DNA from: Hepsetus odoe
Taxonomy: Eukaryota > Chordata > Actinopteri > Characiformes > Hepsetidae
Reading direction: 5' to 3'
DNA length: 64,000 nt
Assembly (NCBI GenBank): GCA_017165825.1
Contig: CM029376.1
Span: 24,345,205-24,409,204 of the forward strand
Shown: positions 1 through 13,624 of the stretch, in pieces
How the letters are laid out: the number at the start of each line of letters is the position of its first letter
Numbering within the stretch: the stretch's first letter is position 1
Notes under the pieces: generated by a model
What the model was told of the DNA's origin: nothing
The model's input: only the letters and a program-made list of their open reading frames with translations
Databases searched by the model: none
Made by a program: the position numbers and the translations under genes

Positions 1-48
<48 letters not shown>
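1..48. repeat. (CT)n microsatellite
   Basis: An uninterrupted CT dinucleotide run starts at the window edge and probably continues beyond it. The DNA from 49 to about 620 shows no gene; I see only weak repeats of a 'catggaaatgggtgt' type around 490-590. Confidence 0.95.
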
Positions 49-50
<2 letters not shown>

Positions 51-625
51 GTCTGGAGACCATTATTTATTGTATGGTTTGGAAGTGATTATTAAAGTTG
101 GTACTTTATCTCTGATAGCAGCCTGGGTATGTTGTTATTATGAGTCATGCTGTCCAGGCTGGCGTGGCGTCGGCTGTGGGCAGCCCGACATTGTCCTGCT
201 GTTGAAACTGGTCTTTGTGTTTGGCCGAACGGCCCACTGTTTACTGCTTCGGCCTCTCCGGCTGTATAATTCTCCCTCACAGGGACAGTGGAGTTACAGC
301 TAAAGCCCCCGTCCAGCTTTCATCATGTCCTCTCTTTATGCTTGGAGTGCTTTAGGCGTAGGATTGCTTTCAGAGGCAGGGACACATAGAAGTTACTGAC
401 TTGGCATAACCATCAGCAGGAGTGTAGTTCAGCCATGAAATATGCATTGTCTAAGATGAAAAAAAGCATTATCATTGAAATGAGTGTGCTGTTACCATGG
501 AAATGGGTGTACAGCCATGGAATTGAGAGCAGAAATATGGGTCATGCGTAACCATGGAAATGGGTGTAGCATTGCCATAGAAATGTGTGAAACATGGTCT
601 TAGAAATGATAATAACTAATAATAA

Positions 626-888
626 TGGGGGCAGCGGTGGCCTAGTTGTTAGGGGGTCGGCCACATGATCGGAAGATTGTGGGTTCAAACCCCTTACCAG
701 TAGGTTGCCCTGAGGAACCCTTGAGCAAGGTACCGTCCCCATCACTGCTCCCCGGGCGCTTTCATAGCTGCCCCCTGCTGCACGGTGTTTGCACGGGTAA
801 AATGCAGAGGTCCAATTTTGCTGTGGTGTGCTGCGCTGTGACCTCGCCATGGCAAGAATGGTCACTTTCACCTTCACTTTCACTTCAC
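626..888 (+). mobile_element. tRNA-derived SINE (family A), near full length
   Basis: The head 'ggcagcggtggcctagttgt' and the B-box-like 'gggttcaaacc' resemble a tRNA promoter. A body follows with 'cttgagcaaggtaccgtccc', then a tail of 'tcactttca' repeats. At least 18 more copies or fragments of this family occur in the window, on both strands, which defines it as a SINE rather than a tRNA gene. Confidence 0.85.
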
Positions 889-1116
889 CAACTATCAAAA
901 GAGGTGAGGTGTTACAATGTAAATAAATGTAAATAAATATCATAAACATTGAAACAAGGGCAATCTAATCATGGAAGCGATGGTAGCGCCACGGAAAGGA
1001 GTGTAGCATAACCACAGACCTGGGTGTAGTGTAACAATGTACGTAATGTGTGTGTGTGTGTACCTCACACAGCTGTTGTGTACTTTATGGAGTCTACCTG
1101 ACATCTACCTCATATA

Positions 1117-1711
1117 CAGCGCTGTGGGAAAGTCTTGAGCCACCTCTTATTTCTTTATACTTTGTAAAAAATGAGATTGAGACACAACTTTAAAATCAAC
1201 GTTTGACCACCGTTATTGTTTAGCACAGCCTTTACTCTATTAGACAAGCTTGTCATTTCTTTATGGGGCAGTGGTGGCCTAGTGGTGAGGGAGTTGCCCT
1301 GGATCGGACGATTGTGGGTTCGATTCCCTCAGCAGTAGGTTGCCCTGAGGTACCCTTGAGCAAGGTACCGTCCCCGTCACTGCTCCCCGGGCGCTTTCAT
1401 AGCTGCCCACTGCTGCACGGTGTTTGCATGGGTTAAATGCAGAGGTCCAATTTCGTTGTGGTTCACTGTGTGCTGTGCTGTGACCTCACAGCACAGCACA
1501 CAGTGAATAGTCACTTTCACTTACATCGTCTTCAGGAGCAGTTCTCCAGGCTTCTTGAGGGACGTCCCAAAGCTCTTCTTGAGAGCCAAAAACTTTGTCC
1601 TTCAGGAAGCCTGTGGAACTATTCCTCAGCATTAAAACAAGCAGATTTGACTCGTTGGAAGCAGAATATAAAGAAATGAGGGGTGGTTCAATACTTTTGC
1701 ACAGCACTGTA
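1117..1711. mobile_element. MITE-like DNA element with terminal inverted repeats, split by a SINE
   Basis: The left end (about 1117-1148, 'acagcgctgtgggaaagtct') is the imperfect inverse of the right end (about 1680-1711, 'acttttgcacagcactgta'). The same ends occur near 12391, 27680, 47501 and 48070, so they belong to a dispersed non-autonomous family. A family A SINE sits inside at 1264-1524. Confidence 0.7.
1264..1524 (+). mobile_element. tRNA-derived SINE (family A), nested in the MITE
   Basis: Same head, B-box ('gggttcgattccc'), body and tail as the copy at 626-888. It lies between the two inverted ends of the MITE-like element, so it was inserted later. From 1712 to 4130 I see no gene, only AT-rich DNA and a TTA microsatellite. 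Confidence 0.85.
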
Positions 1712-2591
1712 GGTGTTCAGATACCGTTTGTCAGTCATCTAGCACATATTCTGGGGGTCTGGCTTCAAGATAAACTAGCACAACTTCACTAAACATTAGA
1801 GGGAATGCATTTCATTTCTTTAATAAGGCTCATAAAATGCTAAAGTGCTTCGGCTCAGACGACAGAACGTGTTTTTGTAGCATTGATGACACGTTTCAGG
1901 CGCTGATCTGTAAGAAAATAATGGAAGGACTTGTGCGAAAGCACTGCGGTGCAGATTTCTGCTACATTTGAAGGTCAGAACTGGCAACACTCTTGTACAT
2001 GAAGAACCTGCACGGATGAAAAAAAGAAACAACTGTGTATCTAAAGTGCAAACCTGGGTTCATTGGATAGTCAGCCTGAGAATAAATACGCTGCTTGTTT
2101 ATTGAAGGTTTACTTTGGGCTTGTCTTCGCACTATTCGTCGGTAGGTACCCAACATTTCTCTCTTTATTTGGGATTTCTGCATTTGTTTTCATGTAAAGG
2201 GTAAAGGGTTACGTCTGCTGTATTATCAAGTGAATCACTGAATTATTTCATCGTATAAAAGATGAAAAATTCCAAAATTTGAAGGTATATGTGCAAATAA
2301 CTGTACACGTCAAGTGTATTAATACATTAATTATTGCGCTGTTCATGTGAACATTTTTGCTGATATATTGATTGGCACCTAAAACCAAAGATTTCATCAT
2401 TTTTTTGTTTTTTGTTTTTTTTTTGTTAAAAAAAGCTCAAATTGCACAAAAACCAAGAAAAATCCTTATCAATTTACACTTTAGTTTTAATTGGAAACAT
2501 CTCTTTCATGAACATTTCTCTGACTTCTTTATCTTCCTACTTATCTTCTCTTTCTCCTCCTCTTCGACGGCCAAATTGAACGGCATTAAAC

Positions 2592-2592
<1 letters not shown>

Positions 2593-2622
<30 letters not shown>
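2593..2622. repeat. (TTA)n microsatellite
   Basis: About ten TTA/ATT trinucleotide units. Confidence 0.9.
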
Positions 2623-4139
2623 GTCAATACCGTGACTCCCATTTCGGAGAACTCATTGTTTAGAAGTCATTCAGTGGGTTGGATGTAAAATAAATTCATG
2701 AAATGTCTCTTTGACCGCCTGATAGGTCTCCAAAACTGTCTTTTACATTACCTGGCAGGATTGCCTCCAGTCTCTAATATTACCTGGCAGGTAACTGGTT
2801 AGGACTCCTAGACTGGCAGCTGTAGCGATGCCGAGAGCTGACTCTAAACAGGGAAAATGGCATTTAGTCGTTCTGCTGCCTGCTGGGCTCAGCTCTCCAT
2901 AAAGATCAGATCTTCCCAAACTAAAAATGGCCTTGATTTCCTCTCCCTCCTTCACTGGCTTTTTTACTGAATATATTCCAGGCTCATACACTTTTCTGTA
3001 AAGCAAAAAGAGGCTTTTTGTATCTGAAGAGGCAAGAAATGCTTTGGTTTTAAGAAACCACATGAATTGCTTCGGCCGGAGGTGAGAAGACTTGGACGTC
3101 TGAGAACGACAGCAGGAAGTTACTACACAAAATGGCTATGAATGTACAGCCTGTTGACCTTGATAGAACTAAAACGTGTTTTCTGAAACATCTTTATGAA
3201 TACGCACAGGCTCTGCAGAGCAAAGAAAATGCATTTTCCAGATTTGTCGCTATGCTACTATTACTAAAACCGCCTAGAAAACTGAAGGCTTTTCACAGGT
3301 GGGTTTGGAGATGAAATAAATAAGCTATACTTGTTTTCCACCCTGGTTTTTATCATGGACTTCGGAAAGGACTACAAGGTAGAACGTTTCCCAGTTTTGG
3401 TTCTTTTTTTCAGTGGAAAAGCAATGCAGGAAGTCGGAGGATTTGGTGGAATTCCCATTAAACCGTGGAAAAAAACTACTGTAACACACGTCCCCAGTGG
3501 CTTATCACTAATCAGTTCTCCAAGTTTCTCGGGGAGTCTTCCCTCACTGCTCAGTGTGCTCATTTGGGGTCTTTCCACAATTAAAATGCATTGAATGGAA
3601 AGAAACCTTTGGAAATAAAGGTCATCCCTGGGCCTGGCTGGCTCTTTGCAGTATTCTTCTCTCGGCTGAATCACAAGTGGGAAAAAAATCGAACTCTTTT
3701 TCCTCCGTTCGGCCTCGTTTTTATTGGCCGAGTAAAATGCAACCTGTTTACGGCACACGAATCCAGATGTTGCTAAATCCTGACCTTCATGAACGTCTCT
3801 CCTGCCGTGCTCAGTCCTAGAGGCTTTTCCCCCCCGCAGCCCTTCCCGGCCGCATGTGTTTTGTCAGGCGTTTAATGAGCAGAGACAGTTTCCTGGTGGT
3901 TGAATGACCGGCACACTGTAAACCCGGCTGTGCTGAATTAACACCTTCAGCACAAAATCCACTCTCAGGAAGTCAAAGAAGGTGTTTCCACTCTGAAGCT
4001 GACTGAGCTCATCTGAGCTCGTCTTCAGCTTTTCGCAGTTCCAGGGTTAATTCATGGCCCATATTGTTGGAAACTGTTTACAGATGAGTTTGATTTAGTG
4101 CAGTAACGATGCCTGTGGCCATTTTTGAACTTCATCATA

Positions 4140-4600
4140 GATGTCATTTATATAGTGAGACCAGCTATGCTATATGGGTTGGAGACGGTGGTGCTGACAA
4201 AAAGACGGGAGGCGGAGCTGGAGATGTCAGAGTTCAAGATTCTGAGATGTTCATTAGAGGGACAGCTCAGGTTGGATGTTTTGGAGACAAAGTTAGAAAG
4301 GTAAGGTTGTGCTGGTTTGGACATGTCCAGAGGAGAGACGAGGATTATATTGAGAGAAGGATGTTGTGGATGGAGCAGCCAGGAAAGGAGAGGAGGAAAA
4401 GAAGAAGACCAAAGAGGAGGTTTATGGACGTGGTGAGAGAGGACATGCAGGTGGTCAGTTTGAAGGAGGAAGATGCAGAGGCAGGAATGGAAACGGTAGC
4501 TCCGCTGAGGAGGCCCCTAAACGGGAGCGGCCGAAAGAAGGAGAAGAAGAGGTGGAAGAAGAAGAAATTTACCCTGCAGATTCCTGCTGAAGTGATGCAG
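4140..4600 (+). mobile_element. Non-LTR retrotransposon (LINE) 3' fragment
   Basis: Translating the region around 4160-4500 gives the C-terminal end typical of a fish LINE reverse transcriptase. It includes a 'CWFGHVQRRDEDYIERRML'-type segment followed by a Lys/Arg-rich stretch, and contains breaks. Related fragments lie at 10695-11060 and 61235-61490 on the minus strand. All three keep only the 3' end, as expected of 5'-truncated insertions. Confidence 0.75.
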
Positions 4601-5030
4601 AGTGTTGTTCCTGCAGAACAGTAGCGTGGAAGTGATTGAAGATGTGTGAAATCAGTAAACAATGGGATGTTCATGGCTATCAGGAAGCAAATGCATTACT
4701 TTTTTGCAGGATATATACATACGAAGAGACAGACCAAACTGAACTGGTTCATGAGCAAATCACAATGCAAACCATCCAATCAGAGCAGAGGTATTCATAT
4801 ACATCTTAAAGGGACGTAGACAAAAATGGCATTTTCAGCACAAACAAATAGATAGCAGGTAGAAATATTTTTCAATTGAATTACTTTAAATTGCATTTAA
4901 TTTACATAAAGAGGTCAAATTAAGTTTGATTTCAGGGAAAAATATTTGAATAATGCAGAATATGGCTCCTTTAATGTGACCCAGTCATCCCCTTTTTACC
5001 ACTATGACCCCTCCTTTCCCCAAACTCCTG

Positions 5031-5036
5031 TATAAA
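5031..5036 (+). promoter_or_regulatory. TATA box of the ovochymase-2-like gene
   Basis: TATAAA lies 42 bp before the predicted start codon at 5078, in the context 'cctgtataaaggctcctgg'. Transcription would begin at about 5060, giving a very short 5' leader. The spacing is inferred, not measured. Confidence 0.6.
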
Positions 5037-5077
5037 GGCTCCTGGCTGAGGTCGCAGCAGCTCGGTGAGACCGAAGG

Positions 5078-5190
5078 ATGGATACCTCGTCTCTCCTGAC
5101 AGTTCTTCTCAGTCTGATGTCCCTCTCACATGCTGACGTCACTGCTCTTCTCAATGGTAAGATATGGATGGACTGGAAAGATAGATAGAC

Positions 5191-5224
<34 letters not shown>

Positions 5225-5230
5225 GCAGAC

Positions 5231-5289
<59 letters not shown>

Positions 5290-5507
5290 CATACAGACAG
5301 ACAGACAGGCAGATAGATAGATAGATAGATAGATAGACAGACAGATAGATAGATAGATAGATAGACAGAAAGACAGACAGACAGACAGAGAGACAGACAG
5401 ACAGATAGATATGGATTGTTGGATGGATAGATAGATAGATAGATTGATAGATAGATAGATAGATAGACAGACATACAGACAGACAGATGGGCAGACAGAT
5501 AGATAGT

Positions 5508-5539
<32 letters not shown>

Positions 5540-5576
5540 CAGACACACAGACAGACAGACAGGCAGACAGATAGAC

Positions 5577-5609
<33 letters not shown>

Positions 5610-5682
5610 TATAGAAATGGATTGTTGGATAGATAGATAGATAGATAGATAGACAGACATACAGACAGACAGATGGGCAGAC

Positions 5683-5713
<31 letters not shown>

Positions 5714-5767
5714 CAGACACACAGACAGACAGACAGGCAGACAGATAGACAGATAGATAGATAGATT

Positions 5768-5801
<34 letters not shown>

Positions 5802-5832
5802 CAGACATACAGACAGACAGATGGGCAGACAT

Positions 5833-5877
<45 letters not shown>

Positions 5878-5902
5878 CAGACACACAGACAGACAGACAG
5901 GC

Positions 5903-5945
<43 letters not shown>

Positions 5946-5954
5946 CAGATAGAC

Positions 5955-6015
<61 letters not shown>

Positions 6016-6458
6016 TGGATTGGAAGTAAATAAATGTCTTTATTAAATCTCTCTGAACTGGCCGCTCACGCAGGAACAAAGTGTGGCTCTTCAGTAAGAA
6101 GGACGCTGGGTTCCCTGCGGATCGTCGGAGGATCAGAGGCGTCTTACGGAGCTCATCCATGGCTGGCATGTACCTGTTTGGATGGCATTAATAAGCTTTG
6201 CAGTAAATCCAGTAGAGCGATGAATACCTGATAACATCACTCAGGTGAGTAATCTCAGCCACTGGTCTCATCCAGGTGTCTCTGAGGTTCCGCGGTTCTC
6301 ATTTCTGTGGAGCGTCCATCTTGGCTGACCGCTGGCTTCTGACTGCAGCTCATTGCTTCAAAGATCCCTCCGAGTAGGTTCTTCTACTATCTTTACAGAT
6401 AACTATCTACTATCTTTGAGATAACAACAACAACAACAACAACAACATCAACTTCATC

Positions 6459-6489
<31 letters not shown>

Positions 6490-9400
6490 GTTCAGGGTTT
6501 ACTGACAATAAATACATAACAACAACAACAATAATAATAGTTTTAATTATATACATATAATATATCCCAGAGCATTAGGTTCCCTTGAGGTACCCTTGAG
6601 CAAGGTACCGTCCCCATCACTGCACTTTAAATAGCACCCTGCTTCATAATGTGTGTGGGTGAAGAGCAGAGGCGTTTCCCAATGACAAGTAGTCACATTC
6701 ACTTTATATTTCACCTTGTAATTTCCCAACACATATTACAATTTCAAATACAGTTTATTTACTCAGTAATTAACAATTCATTTTCCAAGTATCTGAATAA
6801 TTATATGGTTAACAGATAAGCAGTGGGTTTGAACTGTTCAGTTCTAGAGAAACTGGTTTGAATTATTCTTAGTGGTGCTGAATGGAGCCAGGTTTCTAAA
6901 AGCATCAAAGAAAAGCATTACAGGAAACGGTTATAAATACATGCAGGGTGTTATGAGGCAAAATAGTCCCAAATGAAACATATTTTTTTTAGTTTTCTCA
7001 TATTTTACCATCTTCAGCATTCCATATAAACACTTAAAGGACAGGAGTGGGATTACTGGGCTTGGATAGTCAACTAAATGGCTTCCTTTTTGTTGTAATC
7101 CAAGAAAATCTGAATTTCTCTGCAATGCTGCATTCCACATCGACTCACTCTCCATGGCTTTATTTACCTCTCTATGGATTATCGTTAATTGTTCAATTTT
7201 TTTTTCTAAATATGTTCAAAATGTGGCACCATCGATACTTTACTGTGAAAATGTCTTGGACCATACATTTGCCCATATCACGGCCCCCTGACCTGCTCCC
7301 TGTCCTGCAGGCGGTTCCTTCGCAGTGTGGAGGCTGTGGTGGGTGAGTACGACCAGCGAGTGATGGACGGAGGCGAACAGAGGTTTCGGGTGAAGAGTGT
7401 AATGCTTCACCAACAGTATCAGCACATTCTTCCAATGAGATATGACATCGCTCTGCTGGAGCTGCAGGGGACCATTCAGTTCAGCAAGTTGTTTCGCAGC
7501 TTATTTACTGCACCACTATGAAAGCCTGCAACTCATACCGTTCAGCTTGTTCTAGATTATTTGCATGGTAGTGCACATGGATGGTGTGTTGAGTTTTATC
7601 CCTGGATGAATCTCATTGGTTCATGGAGTAAACATTCACCCAGCAGTGAGTAAACTAGTCTCAACTCCCAATCACAGCTCTTCATCAGTGCATTCTCTTG
7701 GCAGGTGGGATCGTTCGGCCAGTATGTTTGCCTTTTCCTGGGGAGGTTTTCCCTCCCAAGACCACGTGTGTCGTTGCCGGATGGGGCCGGATAAAAGAGA
7801 GTAAGCTTGTTGCTAGGATCTCGCTGTTGTCGAGGAGCAGATGTGGTCACTGCTCCATCAGTCTGGTTTATACCAGAGTGATAGCAGCTTGAGTGTTAAT
7901 GATTTGACTTTTACTCACGTCCTGATATTTGATACAATTTGGACCAACCTGAATAATGATAATGATTAAACCCGTTTCCTTTTCCATCTTAATGTGTCAT
8001 ATTACATGATACCTGTTAGCAAATCTCGAAGGACAGTGAGCTGAATATGTTTTTAATCCGGCTGCAGCTTTACCACATGATATAAAATTGACTCCAATAT
8101 GAAGCTGACATTCATTTTAACAAATTATTACAAAACAACTTTAGGAAGACACAACACGAGGGCTAACTCGTGCAAATAGCCAGTCAGGATTGTTTTGGCA
8201 TCTATTCAGCTATACAATGGCACTGTTTCCATGGCAACACCAACATTTTCTTCCCATAGAATTGAACAGCAGCATTACTCCCATTGTAGCCCAGTGTTGA
8301 GTGCTGTTGCCATGTGGCAACACAACCTAAGGATAAAAAAAAAAAAAGAAGACATTTCTGAACATCAGCTCATGTTCTTTCTTTTAAACACATGCAGTGC
8401 CACAATTTTGACAGCCTGAATATTTAAATATTCATAAATGGTTAATTTTTTAAAATGTTTTTCTTGTACAAAGCAGCAACTTATAATGAGACAAAATTAA
8501 AATTCTGTTATAAAGACTGTTATAAAGAAAAAAACAAATAAATATAGTCAGCTTAAACCGTTAACAGTTTCTAAAGATGATAATCTCTCAGACTGAGTCA
8601 TAAACTCAACGCAGTCAGAGTGGTGATTTAGGCCTGCAGATGGTAAATGTTGGGATTTTCAAGTCATTAGCCTTGTAACTCCAGTGCACAACTGAGGACA
8701 GGTTTAAAACACTAAACATGACCTGGATGATGGACTGGGGATGAAGGGAAAACTAGTTTTTTCAGTTCTTCTGTTCTGACACTTTTCTGAAGAGTTTTTG
8801 GTTCTTCTCTCTGGTCTCAGGGGGTCTCTTATCTCCTGTACTTCATGAGGTGCAGCTGGACCTGGTGGATCCAGCTGTTTGCCAGCATGTCCTGCAGACA
8901 CTCAGATTGGGACAGGAACATCTCACAGTGATGTGTGCTGGACCTGAAGAAGGTGGGAAAGACGCCTGCCAGGTACAAATCCATCATGTTGAAATGACCG
9001 AGGCTAACCATGATGTAGACACAATGAATACATCTGTTTAAAATAAGTTTCCCTTAGTCGTTTTGTTGCAGTTTGTGCATTTTTGCTTTAGGGGGACTCG
9101 GGTGGTCCTTTGCTTTGTCCGCGGGCAGATGGACAGTGGGTGGTGATTGGGGTCACGTCTTGGGGTAAAGGATGCGGCCGCAGCTGGATCAACAACCGGA
9201 TGAAGCCTCGGAATACACAAGGCTCACCTGCAGTGTTTACTGACGTCCCTGTGTTCCTCAAGTGGCTAATCAAGAAAGGTTTGCTAATCTCTAGATCAGC
9301 CCGTTTTTTATGGTCATATCAAAACAGCTTCATTTTTTCACTGAACACCATTTAAACATGGGTGTTGGTGGTCTAGTGGTAGGATACTTGCCTATGGACC

Positions 9401-12400
9401 AAGAGGTCGCAGGTTGGAAATCCACCTCCAGCACTATCGCCAATGTGTTCCTGAGCAAGACCCTTAACCCCAAGTCGCTCCAGGGGGGACTGTCCCTGTA
9501 ATCAGGAATTGGAAGAAGCTCTGGATAAGAGTGTCCGCTAAATGTAAACGGCATTGATGTTGCAAATGTGCTCAATATGGACCAAGAGGAATGATTTAGA
9601 ATGACTTAAATCTCATGACATTATGGCTGTTTAGCCCTTCTCTCAGAAAGAATCGGTTTAGACCGCCTTTTCAAAGTTCAGACATATGGTATGACATTTG
9701 GAGTCCACATCGTTCCTTTTCCTGTGTGGTATGACTTGTTGCAGGAGCAGTAGACTCCCAGTGCAGTGTGGGAGACGGAGTTCTAACAGGCTCTGAGGGC
9801 ATCATTCGAATCCCAGCTGTTCCTGGGCTGAACTACAGCAATAATGAGTGAGTCTCAACAGTTTCTTATTCAACTGCTGCTCACACAGGGTTCCTACACA
9901 AGGACACGTTCAGGAACAGAGTCCATGTTTGTGTTTGCGAATCAAAGAGGAAATCTGAATCCGTAATTAGGACAAGCGGCTCAGAAAATAAATGAGTGAG
10001 TGAGTGAACTTTCTGTGTAGGAGCTTTTAGAAGCATTAAACTCACACATCTGGTTCAGTTGAACTCCATTCTCTGTTCTTTAACAACTTCTCTGTTAATT
10101 TCTCTGGAACTGATGAAACCGTTTAACTTTGGAATGTCTTTGTTTATATCTTAAGTATTAGATGAAGAAGAAAAATCCCTTTAACTCCAGTACTGATTAC
10201 TTGTTGATTCTGGGCAGGGTATGTTCCTGGTTGATCAGCGTTCCAGATGACAAACGGATTCTTCTGGAATTCCTGGAGTTTGATGTTGAGAATGACTTTC
10301 TGTGCTACGGTGACCACCTCGGTGTGTTTGCTGGTGAAAGCTTGCCTTTAGGTGAGGACGATGTAAGTGTGCTCAGATGTTTCCAACAAATCTGTTGGAT
10401 TCATTAGTTGTTCAGACTTGGTTAAGTTTTATGAGTTTGAGCCAGATATTGTTCTCCTTACTCTCCTAGTAGAGCTTAAAAGGGGCCAGAAACACATTTA
10501 AAGCCTGAGAACTGTCCAAGCCACTGTCCAGCCTGAACAGCTTCTAAAAATTTAGTCTGAAACTGAAACCGTCTCAAACGTTGGTTTGAAACGGACTGAA
10601 AATAAAATGGTGTGATGCTGTGGGTGCTAAGATGTTGTCATACACCTGCAGACACTGTTCACAAGTTCTGCAGCTCTATTTCTTTATATAGAACATTCTT
10701 TTTCTTTCGGCTGCTCCAAACAGGGGTCACCACCGTTTCTGTCCTCTGCATCTTCCATTTTCACACCAACTGCCTGCATGTCCTAGTCACCACATCTATA
10801 ATCCTCCTCTTCGTCCTTCCTCTTCTCTGGCTGGCAGCTCCGTCTTCAACATCCATCTCCTCTTCACATGTCCAAACCAATGCAACCTCACTTTGAGACT
10901 TTGTCTTGAAACCGTCCAACCTGAGCTGTCCCCCATGAACTCATTTCTAATCCTGTCCATCCTCGTCCCTCCCAACACAAATTTCAGCATCTTGAACTGA
11001 CACCTCCAGCTCCACCAGCCTGTCTTTTCATCAGCACCATCATCTTCAACCCTTTTAGCATAGCTGGTTTGCCAGTTAGTGTTGAGTGTGTTGAGCTGTC
11101 CAGTGATGTTGTGCTGGCCTTCATTCTCCCAGCTTGGTTCTCTATTATGTGATAGGGAGTGGACAGGGCTGTCACATTTGGACGACTGGCCCATCTGAAA
11201 CAGCAAAGACATGAGTTATGACACTTTAAGAAGAAGCTGCTTGATATATTGCATCTGAACTAAAACTTCTTCCTATCTGTTGTATTCTTTCTCCTCCTCA
11301 GGGCGTTTCTGCGGCAGTGCGCCACCGCGTCCCCTGCTCATCCACTCCAGCACTGCCACAGTTCAGTTTGTGTCTGATTTCAGCGTGACAGCGGCCGGTT
11401 TTTCTGCTCGGTTCAGAGCTGTGGGGGACGACTATGCTTTGGGTGAGCTGCAGGGCAAACATTCAAACACGTCAAACCACAGCAAAGCAGTTTCTTGGAA
11501 AGGCTCATGGATGTGTGAATACTGTCGAAGTGAACAGTATGGCCGTTCACTTCCTGCACATGTGCATTAGAAACACACAGATTTTACCCTCCAAACATAA
11601 ATAGCTCACATGCTCATGTAGTTACTGCATTAAATGCTTTAAAATGCGCCATAAAGTGTTAATGTCATATATCTAATACGTGGGAACTCAATGGCTTTTC
11701 CAGAGTGTGGAAATAACATATTAAACAGAACTAATAGGAGAATCATAGCTGTAAACCAAACTGTTCACAGCAGTGAATTTGTGCATAAGATGATTAAGAA
11801 ATCTCTGCCTATCTGCATTTTGATATTTTCAAAACCCATTGAGAAGGGACTGAAGGGAACCTCAGTGAACACCGATTTCAGATTTATCCCAGATTTACCC
11901 ATATCAGTGCTACTGAACCTTATCTCAATATGAAACTCATCACTAATCATTCAGGTCAGAATGAATCAAGTCAGAAACTTTCTCTTTGAACAGGTAAACA
12001 GTGTGTGCAAAGAAAATAAACACTCCAGCAGTAATGATCCTCATGCCGGTTGCCCAACCTGTCTGTCTGGAGTGTTTTTCATCAGCAGGCTGACTGTGTG
12101 TGTTCAGTACTTCAGTAAGTGTGTGTGCGGAGGGAAGGGGGCAGGAGGTACCTGTGTCCCCTCAGATGTTTGTCTCAGGCTGTCCCAATGCAATGCTAGA
12201 GCTCTGGAGGACACCACGAGTCTCTCTCAGTGGGTAGTCTCTATAACAACCAGGAGACGAATACACACAGCAGTAGTCTCCAGCTAAGAGAGTCTTTTTT
12301 ACCAAGAAGAATAAGTGCAGCTCATGCTTAGGGAAGATGGCAACACACATACTTATGCACACACACACACACACACACATATATTTATGTACAGTACTGT

Positions 12401-13587
12401 GCAAAAGTTTTAGGCTGGTGTGAAATGCTGTAAACAAAGAATGCTTTCAGAAACATAAATAATGATTGTTTATTTTGATCAATTTCAAAATGCAAAGTGA
12501 GTGAATGAAAGAAAAATCTAAATCGGATCAATATTTGGTGTTACTACCTTTTGCCTTCACACCAGCATCAGTTCTTCTAGGCACACTTGCACAAAGTCAG
12601 GGATTTTGTAGGATTATAGTCGGTGTCTGATCAACCGGTTTTACCAAACAGGTACTGATGATCATCAACGTCACACGGAGGAAAAACACAGTCATGTTTG
12701 GAACGACCGACCAGCCGAGTTCCTTCAAAAACTGTTTGCAAGTGTACCTAGAAGAACTGATGCTGTTTTGAAGGCAAAGGGTGGTCACACCAAATATTGA
12801 TTTGCTTTAGATTTCTCTGTTGTTCATTCACTGCGTTTTTGTTGATTGATGAAAATAAATGATGAACACTTCCATTTCTGAACGCATTCTTTGTTTACAG
12901 CAAACAGGATTTTGGCACCAGTGAGGTGATTTCTTGAATAACGTTACTATTATTTACTACATTAATGCAATGTGTCATTTAAAAGCTTTCAGCTGCTAAA
13001 ATGTTTGAAATATGAGGAAACAAATACAAACAACACAAGTACTTCTTATTTCTGCCTAGTTTATATTTAAGTCTAAATAGTCATAGCTGCTAAGTTATTA
13101 TGAAGTGAAAGTGACTATTTGGCATTGTTGCACAGTGAACCACAATGAAATGCACACCGTGCAGCCGGGGGCAACCATATCCAGCTCCAGTGATGGGGAC
13201 CAGGAGCAGTGATGGGGACGGTGCCGGAGTACCTCAGGGGAACCTACTGGTCTGGGATTCAATCCAACAGCGTTCCGATGCTGGGGCCTGGTTCCCTTGT
13301 GCTGCTCCAAGAATGTTAGCATGTAAAATAAAATATAGATTTAGTTATTGTTTATTATTAGTTGACATAAGTAAGCCAAGAGGAAGTGTCACATTTCAAA
13401 AGTAGTAAACTCGATGTGCTATATATGTATATTATGAACACATACACTCTAATTTACAGCAATCAAAACACCCGTGCTTTCTTTCTCCTCCACATGACCC
13501 CTGGCAGACAGAAACGCGATACGGCCGCCAGAATGATGCTCTGTTTGTGTTGCAGGAAAGCCGGCATTGTCCACAGGGAGATTAGAC

Positions 13588-13624
<37 letters not shown>

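Noticed and set aside
626..720. tRNA gene candidate from A- and B-box-like motifs
   Set aside because: The same head is repeated many times with a shared non-tRNA body and tail, so it is a SINE. No good cloverleaf was seen.
2743..3063. Minus-strand 106-codon frame
   Set aside because: No recognised motif, no splice context and no neighbouring exon; length is compatible with chance.
3372..3758. Minus-strand 128-codon frame
   Set aside because: No recognisable domain; overlapping plus-strand frames of similar quality suggest chance.
5002..6169. Long minus-strand frames rich in Ser/Ile/Tyr/Leu
   Set aside because: They are translations of the GATA/GACA array, open in several frames because the 4-bp unit lacks stops.
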